Shown here: positions 42,999 through 53,361 of the stretch, one piece after another
Position numbering within the stretch: position 1 is the first letter of the stretch
Layout of the letters: each line of letters opens with the position of its first letter
Assembly (NCBI GenBank): GCA_963082875.1
Contig: OY720100.1
Location: 1,612,001-1,676,000 of the forward strand
DNA: 64,000 nucleotides
From: Corella eumyota
Taxonomy: Eukaryota; Chordata; Ascidiacea; Phlebobranchia; Corellidae
Direction: 5' to 3'
Translations under genes and position numbers: made by a program
The notes under the pieces: model-generated
Told to the model about the DNA's origin: nothing
Databases searched by the model: none
Seen by the model: only the letters and a program-made list of their open reading frames with translations

Positions 42999-43598
42999 TC
43001 AGATTTTGTTGTTTTTCTGCCCTAACGACTCGTCCATAGTTTTCTGAAGTGTATCTAGCCTAAAATAAATTTAAAGTGGATTTTAGTTTTTTTAATTTGT
43101 AATCCTTGGCCATGGGTTACAAACATTTTTTTCTCGATGTGGGAAGGTCGAATGCGCGACTTAAACATAGAGTAACATCAGTAACTCCGTCCCAGTCTCG
43201 AGATGCCTGTGGCAGTTTGGGATATTATAGATTATAATTGGCCGATAATTATGCTGCTGATTAAGTGCTGGCCCAGCAGGAGTTCGTACCGTTTATAGCG
43301 CCTTACTCAAGAGCGCTGCAGAATAAGAGCAGTGGAGATTGAACCCACAACTTTATGTGTAGTGTAGCAAGAGTTCTTACCACTACACCAAGCTGCCGGT
43401 TATTAATGCCGTTATTTTGATAAAAACTTAACAACAGACATTTTTTTAAATCCTAGATGTTAAAAACTTACTGTTTTTTCAACCCTTCCATCGTAACATT
43501 ATGAATCTTTTCCTCCCTTTCATGAAGCTCCAAATGCTCCATTACTTCCGTTTCAAATTCAGCTAAAATTCCTTCGTATTCTCGTGGTAGAGATTTCT
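42999..43598 (-). other. Gene A: C-terminal coiled-coil exons (25 and 26)
   Basis: Exon 25 (43472-43598) encodes LPREYEGILAEFETEVMEHL and a charged helix rich in Glu and Lys. Exon 26 (42999-43059) begins at an acceptor at 43,060-43,061 and ends with LDTLQKTMDESLGQKNNKI and TGA. Its place and phase match exon 26 of gene B (LERVLQELDELKSK, stop). A SINE lies in the intron between them. Such short coiled coils assemble TRPM tetramers. Confidence 0.8.
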
Positions 43599-46500
43599 CT
43601 GTGCATTTTGAAAATTTGTAAAAACTTAATCATATTGTAAGACCAAATGCAAACGTTTTAATATTTTAAAGAAATTATCAATTAACATACTGAACGGACT
43701 AGTGATTCGCCGCCCTTTACCGAACATTTTCTGAACAATTAGAACCAAATACTCAAGAATAACAAAAGGCGAAGGAATCCAAGACTTCTCTGAATATTCC
43801 TCAATAACATCAAGTCGATGGTAACACCAAAACATGTGAGATTGTTCCTGCACTACTTCAAATGTGTAACTGTATAAAACATAAGGTTATAACTTGAGTA
43901 TACTAAATATAGGCTAAAAGTGCAAACTACATAAACACTGGCATTTTGGTTAATATACTTACCTACAACTTTTATATACTCACCATTGCTTACAGGTATG
44001 TATACATGTTGTTATACTTAAAATAAAAATACACTAAAATACTAACCTGAACATAGCAATAAGCAAATTAAGCATCAGAATATTGGAGAACAACATGTAA
44101 AATCCTGTTAGCATTGATCTCATAAGGCCTGGATATGCTAAATAATGTCAAGAATAAGGTTACAAAAGAATTCCCAAAAATAATTAGACTCTGACATTAG
44201 TATTTGACTTTAGTATTTAAAGAAAGTATGCAAGGTTCAAAGGACATACTTGGTCTAACATGTGTAGCATTTCCCATTGCATTATCATACAATTGCCAGT
44301 AAGGGATTCTTAAGATGTTGTTGTAACCAATGAAAAATATATCACTGACAGAATTAACTTCCAACTCGATGGATCTGTGTTTAACATGTGTAAGACAGTT
44401 GTTAAGGTTTAAAATCATTTTGGAAACAAACATTAATGTGCATAATTTTTTTTTAATCAAGTTAAGGCATTTTATTAGTAAGATTACATTTACATAAACT
44501 ATAACAAACATATAAATTACCATGTAATACTTTAACCAAACCACTGTGACACTGCTGTTGTTAAAACATATTTTTATGTGTTTTTAAATCATAACTTAAA
44601 AAACATGAACAAACCTTGGCCTGTAGGGCTCGTTCGTAAGAACAGTTAAAATTGTTCCATAACTTAGAAACACCAACACCATAATACTAAGAAAGGCCAT
44701 CAAATCTTTTAACTAAAAATAAAAATTTTATAAAAGGGTTGCCCTAAAAAAGTGAAAGATCTAGCCCTCCTATTCAAAGCAAACGTATTTTTTCATTCAG
44801 ATCTAAAACAGATCCAATGCACTTTAAACAAGTCAAAACTTTTCCAAAAGAACTTTTAAGCTGTATGAGTATAAACAGCTGCAAAAATTGTTATAACATT
44901 AATTAAAAGATTACCATTCTGCTCATCATGTACACTTTGGGTCCAAGAAACCTGAACACAAGATACATTTGAAAGACCCTCAAATACAAAACAAATGTTG
45001 CTATGCACAGTAAAATTTTACCAGCGTACCAGAGACCGTCATCATTTGCCCCGGACCACATTATTCCTTGCCCTGAAAAAATATAAATACATTATTAAAC
45101 TAAAAATTATTTTTAACATGGGGCGTGGTGTAGTGGTTAGAAATAACCGGCAGCGTGTTGTAGTGGTAAGAACACTTGCTATACCACACGTGAGGTCGTG
45201 GGTTTAATCCTCACTGCTCTCATGCTGTAGCGCCATCGAGTAAGGCGCTATAAAAGCAGCCTAATTGTCGGGCAATTATAATCTATATAATATCCCAAAC
45301 TGCCACAGGCAACTCGAGACTGGGTCGGAATAACTGATGTAACTTTATGTTTAAGTCGTGCATTCGACTTTTCCACATCGAGGATAAAGATATATACAAA
45401 AAAAAAACATATATCTTTAGGTAAAAAAAATAAAAATGTCATTAATAATCACCACTAAAATAACAAATAATTTTGACAAAATCCAATTTATTCCAGATAT
45501 CCTCTTGCCAATGTCCAAACTTTTTTAAAATTGCTTCTTCAGGAATTGCAGCAATCTGAAATATTTTATTATTAAAATTTTATTACCACATTTGGCTTAT
45601 TTATAAAAAGAGAAAATTGAAAATAAGTTTTAACACAAAGATGAAGTATAAAAAGATGGCAATAAAAACAGTATTTGTTGGTTTATAAGTTGTACACAAA
45701 CTTTAAAATAACTTGATCACAAAAAAATACCTCCATAATTTCTTCTATCAACAAACCAAACATATAGGAGGCAATAAAGACGGTGAAACTCATTAAAATA
45801 GGAGAGTCTGTGATTGAATGAACCTCGGTTGCCAGTAAACAAAAGCATTGGAGGAAAATAACAGTCAGCAAAAGTGCCTGGATTTTCAAGAGTACATGTT
45901 TAAACACACAGTTTAACAGTTGGGTTTTTCAATAAATCGTGATATTGAATTTATAAACCTTCTTTTGTTATCAAGTTTAATATTAAAGCCTGTTATTTAT
46001 GAATTAAAAGCATATTGTATTAAAGATAATATTAAGTAAATTAATTTACAAATGTTGATCTATGTAAAAGTTATTTAATTTACTGAGTTAACGAAGAACT
46101 TGATTTTAGGGGAATCAAGAAAGTTGTGAATATCTTTCAAAGCAAAAGCAACCTTGTTCCTGATTGAATCAGTGTGAACATAATCACCATGTTCATTTAT
46201 TTCCATCCTTTCCAAAGCTGGAATGATTCGACATATTCCTTCTACAACCATTTAAAAAAATACCTCGGTATTAAACTTATTTCCAATAATAATAAGGCAT
46301 CACAATATGTGTGTAAGTGCAAAGAATCCACCTTGAAGAAACATATAAACTACGAATATGCCCTTAAAAATAAAACATTTTAATCTAAAATTCTAATTAA
46401 CCACAATTAAAAAGTAACTTAAATACTTTAAAGTCTTACCAACATCAGTTTTAGTGTTTTTTTCTCTTACATGAACCTCAGTAAATTTGGAATGACAATT

Positions 46501-49500
46501 CTGAAAAAGTTAAAACTTTAATCAATTCAATATTGTTAAATATATTACCCAATTAAAAATTAACATCAAATAGTATACTAACCACAACAAAATCAGCAGT
46601 AAGAGGGTCAGTACGATCAATCATGTGCATCCAAGGAATAACCCATGGGTTAACAATACAAAGAAAAGTCTGCAACAAAATTTTATTCAAAAAGGGTTTA
46701 ATATTTCTTAAATTGGTTTAGTCTATATTAAAAAATATATACCAATCTTAAAGTTTATAATTGGTAAAAGAACTTAAAACTAGACCGAGTTTCACAAGTA
46801 CTTCTAAATAAATTATAAAACAAAACAAATTTATTTTGAATTAGTTTGACCTTAAAGTTTGATTTATGCTGCTTAGTTCCCCCGTACCAGATATAATCAA
46901 GAGCTGTTTGTACGGCAATATGGACAAAAAATCCAGGAATTTCACAAGCATTTGCTACACTTATCGCTGAACAACCTCCCAATATCTATAATTAACAAAG
47001 ATAAAAACAGTTGCCATCATTTTAAACATAAAATATTTTAGAGAGTTTTAAAATGTACATTTATGAAGGTTAACAAAGTATATGTAAACAAAATCTTTTT
47101 AAACATTAAATTATTACCTCAACTTTCTGTGTAAGTTGACAAACTGTTGTTGCTTTGCGTAAGTTGTAGGAATGATTCACAAAATCTGTTGCCATCTCCA
47201 ACCAGAAACTAGACCAAAAAATATGTTACAAATAGATACAATACAGTTTTAACCTAAAACACTTACTCAGAATAAGCTTCCAAGCTCTCAGCTGCGTTAT
47301 CATTGACAGTTTTCTCAATTCTTGCAGCTATAGAAGCATTTATAGCACAAGCAACTAACGCACAAACTATAAAAATAAAACCCAAGGCATAACACACAGT
47401 AGCTTAATAATAAATAGGCTCTTACACCTTATAAGTACCAAAGTCATAACTTATGTTTAAGTTTAAAAAGTGCTAAAATTAAAAATTAAAAAGTGCCAAA
47501 AATAGAATAACCTTATTTACCAGTCAAATTAGATCCCTTCTTCCAAAACAAGACAGCAAGTTCATTCTTGCCCATAAGAGCGCAATACAAAAACAAATCA
47601 AATTCTGGGTGAGGGACGTGAACAGATTCTAAATCCAAAACTCGAAAAACATTTGAAGTTAAACCAGATGCAGTTTCATGAGCTACAAAGTTACAAATAT
47701 TTATTAAACTTAGTAGAAACAAAAAAAAAAACAATTACACTTATACATAACTAAAATTTTATCATTTGCAGCACTTTAAAACATGTAGAAGCAATTTACC
47801 TGTAGCAAGAGCATATTTATACATTTCATCATGGTATAAACCATGTACTTGATGTTCAGTTAAAGCATGGCACACAGTTTTACCAATGTTAAAAAGTAAC
47901 ATGTTGGGATTATTGGGATATCTTTCCACAATCTCCTTTATTGCCTGTGTGGCTGGGGTGGAGCACTCATCAGTAAATAAGGCCTGCAAACATTTAAATA
48001 TGATTTTTTAAATTGACAGAAGTATTTGTAAAAAAAATAATACTGGTTATAATCAAGTTATGTTAAAGTTTATAAATAAATTTGTAAGATATCAATCTAT
48101 TCAGGTGAAAATATAACATATGATATAATAAATTATATATTTATTCTAAAACTCAATAAATAACAGCTAAGACAAAGTTAAGTAACAGAAAATGGGTAAT
48201 ATTTATTAAATTTTTTTTTGTATATATCTTTATCCTCGATGTGGAAAAGTCAAATGCGTGACTTAAACATAGAGTAACATCAGTTACTCCGACCCAGTCT
48301 TGAGTTGCATGTGGTAGTTTGGGATATTATAGATTATAATTGCCTGATAATTATGCTGCTGATTAAGTGCTGGCTCAGCGGGAGTTCATTCTGTTTATAG
48401 CACCTTACTCAAGGGTACAGCATGAGATCAGTGGGGATTGAACCAACAACCTCATGTGTGGTGAAGCAAGTTTTCTTACCACTACACCACGCTGCCTGTT
48501 CCTATATAGACTGACCTGATAATAAAGTGACCACAAAGTCTTCACAGTTAGACTTGAAGTACAAGAAATTCCAAGTTCATCCAAATAAACAATAAACTCA
48601 ACTCTGTTAAACGACAAAGCCATGGCAAGGTACAAGTTGATAAATTTTGAATGCTGTTCACATAATATAAGATATATAACATAAGAATTTAATGCGTTTT
48701 AATTTTAATAATGAAGGGCTTGATAGACATTTATCTTTAGGCATGACTTAGTAAGTTGAAAATTAAGTTCATATTTTATATTTTTACTTTGATTTGTTCT
48801 GGTGAAGTCAATATTTTCTTAATGACATCCATTCTATTCCATGCTAAAGCAAGTTGAATTTGTGAGCGCAAGTCAAACCTTTTACCTTAAAGAATAATAT
48901 AAATACAAAGATGAAACTCATATTAAAAGGTTTCAACCAAAATAAAAAAAAATTTAAATAATAAAGGGCAAATAGTTTAAAAAGGCTATACTGTTAATTC
49001 TGTTTTTAAGAACTATATTTGTTAGAATAAACCTTAATTTAACTTACTTCTAACAACCGCCCATAAGAATGCACTACTTAAACTTTTAACATCATGGTAA
49101 GGATATAAGGTTACCTAAAAATATGAATAATACAAATAAATTACATTTTAACAGATTTTTTATAGGTCAAATACAATTGACAATTTCCCAAATTACCAAA
49201 GTCAACTTGAGACTGAGTAGGGGTAACTAATGTATCTCCATATTCAGGCTATTAAATTCAATTTCTGACATTATAGATAAATAAATTGAAAAAAATTACA
49301 TTTTTAATAAAAACTTTTGTTTTATTTTGTTTAAATTTGTGACGTTACATTAATAATAAATATATATAATACCATGTTTGTTTGTTCACTCCATTTCTTA
49401 AAACAATTCGTAACCAAATCGATCTCATCTTCATTATTAAAATTTCGGGTCAGAAACTTTAATTTCTTTTCCAAATTATAGGGATTTTCTTCGTTATCAC

Positions 49501-51884
49501 TGCAACACACAAAAAATATCTAAAATTACCAGTGTTATTTTACTGATTGCAAATGTTTTATTGTTTACAAGCTGCAATGTTAGTGCTTGATAATAAAGTT
49601 TAGAAACCTCTGGACATTATTTGCATTTTATTTTAAAAATGCATTTTCATATATTGCGTAAATTTATTTTTAGCGTAAAAAAGTTAGCTTAAAAGCACAA
49701 ATTTAGGTTAACTTTCATTGCTACAAAATGTAGTAGTTAAACTAACCTTGATTTATTATCTGAAATCTTTTTTAAATTCGACAGAATATGAAAACATTTT
49801 TTTGCCCCTTGCTCAACCACCACTGAGTGTCCTCCCATTGCTGCCCTAGTGGCCTGCATTAAACTTCTTTGGTTGTCTGATAATAACATCACCACTAAAG
49901 GGATTGTGACAGCTAAAATAATTGTTATACTTTAAGTTTTAATTTAGGTAAAGTTTGTGAATTTATATATTACCTTAAATCAGACTACGCTATATAATGT
50001 ACCAGATTATTGCCCTGTGCTTTATGTCATAGCAGTAATTACAGCATAGCAAAAAATCAGCAGTTTAATAATTAGCTAATATCACAAGATCAACAATATC
50101 CAAAACTGTCAAAAGCCTTCAGAATAGAACAAAGTATTGTTTGCAAATAAAATCTTTTACAATTTTACATAAGAGTAAAATCAATTTAATTATTTAAATT
50201 TGTTTCAAAAACTCACGAATTTCTGTTTCGGAATGGTTTTCGTATTTATCACTAACTTCATCATAATCACTATCTGTTGAATCATCATCACTATTTTGAT
50301 CATGATTGTGATCATGATCGCCATGAATATGGTCATGATGATCATGAGTCTTTAAAATGTTGTCATGATCATAAATATTACCCTTATCCTGATCATTACC
50401 TTCATGATCACTTTCAACATCATTATTTTCATGATGTTTACTATATTTATCATGAGCAACTTCATTTTTTGTGACATCATTAGTTTTTCCATCATGACTG
50501 CTCACATCATGATCCAAACAAAATGAAGCGATAAAATCAAGAAGTTTGGCCCTGAAGTCACAGGTTTGAATCTCAGTGCCCTCCACAAATATAAAGTGAG
50601 TATGGGTGTGGTCTAACATGCGACCCCCAGCACATTTATCTCCTGCACAAAATAGCCGCATGCTTGCACGATTTCGACGATCGTACACAGCAGGAAATAA
50701 GCCCTAAAATTAAATATTTTGTTAAAATAATTTTTTTGAATAAATTAAAAAATTAAAAGAAATAATATATAATGAAGTAAAAAAGTAAAAAACAATAGCT
50801 GTAGATTCTGAGACCAACAAAATTTAGAGTAATTTTTTAAGGCTTGATTGTTATTGCCAGTTTAATACAAAAGTGGTAACCATATTAAGATTTATTAAAA
50901 AGATAGGTTTTACCCATACTACATACCAGCAATGGGAATCAAACCTAAGACCGCTAGAGTGAAAATGTTAATACTATTAGCCACCAAAAAAATTATAACT
51001 AAACTAACTTGAGAATCTTCAGTGTCAAAAACATGGTTGTGAGAAATTGAATTCTTTCTAAGGATTCCAACAATGCAAGATCTCGATGGAAACTGAGAAG
51101 GGGAAGACCCAGATGTGATACACCATGTGTCGTCCATTATTATATTCCAATCAGTATCACGTCGGGTTAATTCCCCAGCAATGGAGATTATAAAGTTGGG
51201 TAAAGTAAAATGCCAATGCTCGAAAAACAATTTCCATATTACCTCAGGTGCAGTGTCAGGACTACATGATATATACTAAAAGAAATTACTATATTTACAA
51301 CATGCAAGTGAGTTAAAAATCAATTAAATTTAGATATTCATCTAATAAAATCTATCGTATATATACAGTAACCAAACATTATTTCCTGAAATAACTATTC
51401 TATTTAACATTAACACATGTCTTAATTTGTACTCCAAGAATTTCTGTAAAAAAAATTACCTTGAGACAAAGCCTAATTTAAAACAATTCAAAAATATCTC
51501 AACTCATATTTAAGCTTGAATGCTCTAATCTTGTGAAAAAGTTAAGTAAATAATACTTACTGGAGAATAAGTAGATCTTGCAACAAAACTTCTAAATTCA
51601 ATTTCACCAAATGAATGAGAATTCAAACCTTCATTATCAGCTACAAAACTTTGCAATGCTGACTGTAAAATAAAAATTGGTTTAGAATTTTACACACCAC
51701 TATTTTACCAATATTTTAAACATTCTGTTAATGTCAACTACATTAATTAAGATTGTTAATACATTTAAAAAACCTTAATTTAAATAAATTTAGTTTAATA
51801 TATATTTACCTTTGATGCTTTATTATTCTGTAATTTCTTTTTTTTTAATTTCAAAAAGTTTTTTGGACGTCTTTTAATAGCCAT
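42999..51884 (-). CDS. Gene A: divergent TRPM-family cation channel, 26 exons, 1,197 aa
   Basis: Exons, 5' to 3': 51810-51884, 51561-51662, 51009-51275, 50217-50703, 49747-49912, 49373-49499, 49048-49114, 48788-48885, 48516-48653, 47800-47983, 47521-47682, 47267-47366, 47118-47208, 46851-46985, 46583-46669, 46440-46500, 46084-46241, 45731-45877, 45453-45555, 44915-45072, 44615-44712, 44250-44374, 44047-44137, 43691-43869, 43472-43598, 42999-43059. All introns are GT-AG and phases close to 3,594 nt with the stop. The protein has a degenerate TRPM SLOG region (about residues 60-215), a His/Asp-rich insert (215-310), TRPM helical repeats (310-835), S1-S6 (836-1075), a TRP helix (QEQSHMFWCYHRLDVIEEY) and a short C-terminal coiled coil. 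It should be a plasma-membrane or vesicular cation channel acting as a tetramer. It has no C-terminal Nudix or kinase domain. Start: the ATG of the first exon, matched in position by gene B. One-to-one orthology to a vertebrate TRPM is unclear. Confidence 0.9.
43126..43399 (-). repeat. tRNA-derived SINE, gene A intron 25
   Basis: Minus-oriented copy, same strand as the gene, with head GCAGCTTGGTGTAGTGGTAAG and tail region CCTTCCCACATCGAG, and a short A-rich end. The family has an A box (TGGTGTAGTGG), a B box (GGTTCAATCCC), a body with GCTGAGCCAGCACTTAATC and TATCCCAAACTGCCACAGGC, and a 3' end CATCGAGGATAAAGATATAT followed by ACAAAA. Confidence 0.9.
43691..43869 (-). other. Gene A: TRP helix exon (24)
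   Basis: It encodes YTFEVVQEQSHMFWCYHRLD followed by VIEEY, matching YTFQQVQEHTDQIWKFQRHD and LIEEY of TRPM2, then a proline-containing segment WIPSPFVILEYLVLIVQKMF equivalent to the helix after the TRP domain. Its DNA is almost identical to exon 24 of gene B through the acceptor side, including about 10 intron bases. Confidence 0.9.
44047..45072 (-). other. Gene A: S4-S6 and pore exons (20-23)
   Basis: Exon 20 (44915-45072) carries S4 and the S4-S5 region, with LYLRVFQMYLVFRFLGPKVY and MSRM like the LGPKI...KRM of TRPM2. Exon 21 (44615-44712) is S5 (LMAFLSIMVLVFLSYGT). Exon 22 (44250-44374) is the pore helix and filter, RIPYWQLYDNAMGNATH. Exon 23 (44047-44137) is S6, FYMLFSNILMLNLLIAMF, the most typical TRPM segment of the protein. 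The filter reads YDN where TRPMs have FGQ or YGE, and only about a dozen residues separate it from S6. Confidence 0.8.
45118..45408 (+). repeat. tRNA-derived SINE with a partial extra head, gene A intron 19
   Basis: The full copy begins ACCGGCAGCGTGTTGTAGTGG at 45,146 and ends ATAAAGATATATAC plus A run at about 45,408, antisense to the gene. Just before it, 45,118-45,143 is a second head fragment (GGGGCGTGGTGTAGTGGTTAG), so either a new copy landed in the head of an older one or the head was duplicated. Confidence 0.9.
45453..45877 (-). other. Gene A: S1-S3 exons (18 and 19)
   Basis: Exon 18 (45731-45877, 49 codons) carries S1 (LLLTVIFLQCFCLLAT) and S2 (LMSFTVFIASYMFGLLI followed by EEIME). 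Exon 19 (45453-45555) carries WNKLDFVKIICYF, the start of S3. The N and D of WNKLD match the S3 Asn and Asp that help bind calcium in TRPM2, TRPM4 and TRPM8. In S2 the EEIME motif corresponds to EEMRQ of TRPM2, with the Gln position changed to Glu. Confidence 0.75.
48212..48500 (-). repeat. tRNA-derived SINE, gene A intron 9, next to a donor site
   Basis: Nearly full-length copy, sense to the gene, with the head at 48,500 only about 15 bp downstream of the exon 9 donor at 48,515. It includes the poly-T (A-tail) end at 48,212 and the CCTCGATGTGG block. The donor reads GTCAGT, where the homologous site in gene B reads GTAAGT. Confidence 0.93.
50217..50505 (-). other. Gene A: His/Asp-rich cytosolic insert (~residues 215-310)
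   Basis: The 3' part of exon 4 encodes about 96 residues dominated by His, Asp, Asn, Ser and Glu, with runs such as HDHHDHIHGDHDHNHD followed by SDDDSTDSDYDE. Gene B has only about 11 residues at the same place, ending at the same exon phase. The DNA is built from repeats of ATCATG and GATCAT, so it probably grew as a coding microsatellite. Similar His-rich loops occur in ZIP and CDF zinc transporters, so metal binding or buffering is plausible but not shown. Confidence 0.85.
50506..51275 (-). other. Gene A: N-terminal TRPM SLOG-like region (exons 3-4)
   Basis: Exon 3 (51009-51275) encodes HWHFTLPNFIISIAGE, matching the TRPM motif in which a beta strand of type LPxLLISVxG opens the domain, and DDTWCITSGSSPS, matching the AWIFTGG turn. 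The following stretch jumps straight to RSCIVGIL, so the family's GVxxHVGDAL segment of the nucleotide-binding fold is absent. Exon 4 starts LFPAVYDRRNR and contains LDHTHTHFIFVEGTE, the counterpart of the conserved SHTHFIL strand. Ligand binding of the TRPM2 ADP-ribose type is therefore unlikely (inference). Confidence 0.8.
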
Positions 51885-52476
51885 ATTTTATAAATAACAA
51901 CTTTAAATTATGTTACAACTTTTTATTCATAATGTTAATATAACATATAATATCACGTACAAGCATGTAGCAAACAAATTTAAAAAATAATATTTAATAA
52001 CGACCATTTCCTATAGTCATTTATAATATTAATTAGTTCCTCTTTTTAAGTTTATTTGATTAATTACAACGAGTTACAAAAATTAATTAGTTTAAATTTA
52101 AATGATTATTTAATTAACCTATATACAGTACAAAAATAAATCATCTTAATTTAAAAAAAACGAGAAATTTCAGTTTGAAGAATGGTAGGTGTTATATTAA
52201 TAAAAAAAATTTAATTTTTAATTTTAAAATATTACTTTATATAAGTTAAATAATAGTACATATTAAACAGTATAAATAAGTTAAATAATAGTACATATTA
52301 AATAATAGTACATATTATTTATATAAGTTAAATAATAGTACATATTAAACATATAAGAAATCTATATTTACAAAACTATTACAATTAGTAAATTAAATCA
52401 AATTTTAAACTTTGAACATAAGGTAAATGTTAATTAAGAAAAATAAATACAAAAGATTTTCAAATACCAGAACTTA
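51885..52476. other. Intergenic region between genes B and A
   Basis: 592 bp of very AT-rich sequence between the stop of gene B (52,477) and the ATG of gene A (51,884). It must contain the 3' end of B and the promoter of A. No TATA box or clear poly(A) signal stands out in the AT background. The gap is too long for a typical tight ascidian operon, so independent promoters are more likely (inference). A small tandem repeat lies at 52,239-52,357. Confidence 0.6.
52239..52357. repeat. Small AT-rich tandem repeat
   Basis: Four copies of AAATAATAGTACATATTA at irregular spacing, three of them preceded by ATAAGTT. It lies downstream of gene B and upstream of gene A. No function is evident. Confidence 0.8.
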
Positions 52477-53361
52477 TTATTTACTTTTAAGTTCATCTAA
52501 CTCTTGTAACACTCTTTCCAATCTAAAAATATATTAAAAACAAATAATTTACTTAAATATTTTCAAAAAAAAGAATATGTTTTTAAATAAGGAAATTTAA
52601 TATTTAAATAATTTGTTTATATAATTTTCAATAATTACTTCCAATGAAAGCTAGCATTTTTTAGTATTCTATAGCTTTTATTATTCTTTTTACTCAATTA
52701 AATTCATGATTTTAATATTTTAACAACTTTTTTTACACAACTAAAAAACATAAATTTAACAAACTTGTTTTCGATTCCTTCCAGTGAATATTTGTGAGAG
52801 TTTTCCTCTATTTCTTTCAACCTCATTTCCTCTAAAACTTCAACCTCGAATTCAGCAATTATCTCTTCATATTCTTTAGGAAGTTCATGTTCTGGTTAAA
52901 AAGTTTAAATGTTTTATTCAAATATAAAAATAACTAGCATCACAATATGTATATTTATAAAAAAGAAATGGGTTTTTAAAATAAAAACATGTTTATTGCT
53001 GTGTACAGGTTAAATATTGCCAGCATATATTAGTTGTGAGTTGCAACCATTATATAACAATTAAAATTAAATAATAGATAGGGCAAGCAATTGACAAGAT
53101 AGAATAATATTAATTTAACTTGTATTTTTAAACTAAAATTTATCAATTTTGCAACCAAAACCTTTACAATTAATTAACTTACTGAATGGACTAGTCACCA
53201 CCCTTCCACTACCAAACATTTTCTGAACAATTAGGACCAAATATTCAAGAATAACAAAAGGCGAAGGAATCCAAGACTTCTCTGAATATTCCTCAATAAC
53301 ATCAAGTCGGTGGTAACACCAAAACATGTGAGATTGTTCCTGCACTACTTCAAATGTGTAA
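52477..53361 (-). other. Gene B: TRP helix and C-terminal coiled-coil exons (24-26)
   Basis: Exon 24 (53183-53361) encodes the TRP helix with residues equal to gene A up to VQKMFG. Exon 25 (52765-52891) encodes LPKEYEEIIAEFEVEVLEEM and further charged helix. Exon 26 (52477-52522) ends LERVLQELDELKSK, a heptad pattern, then TAA. The exon 25 donor is a GTTTGT site chosen because it keeps the frame and matches gene A. Confidence 0.8.

Noticed and set aside
42782-43039. Plus-strand 85-residue open frame
   Set aside because: It overlaps the last exon and 3' UTR of gene A on the other strand, with no recognisable domain.
50277-50474. Plus-strand His/Tyr-rich open frame
   Set aside because: It is the antisense of the His/Asp-rich exon of gene A, where GATCAT-type repeats encode His on both strands.
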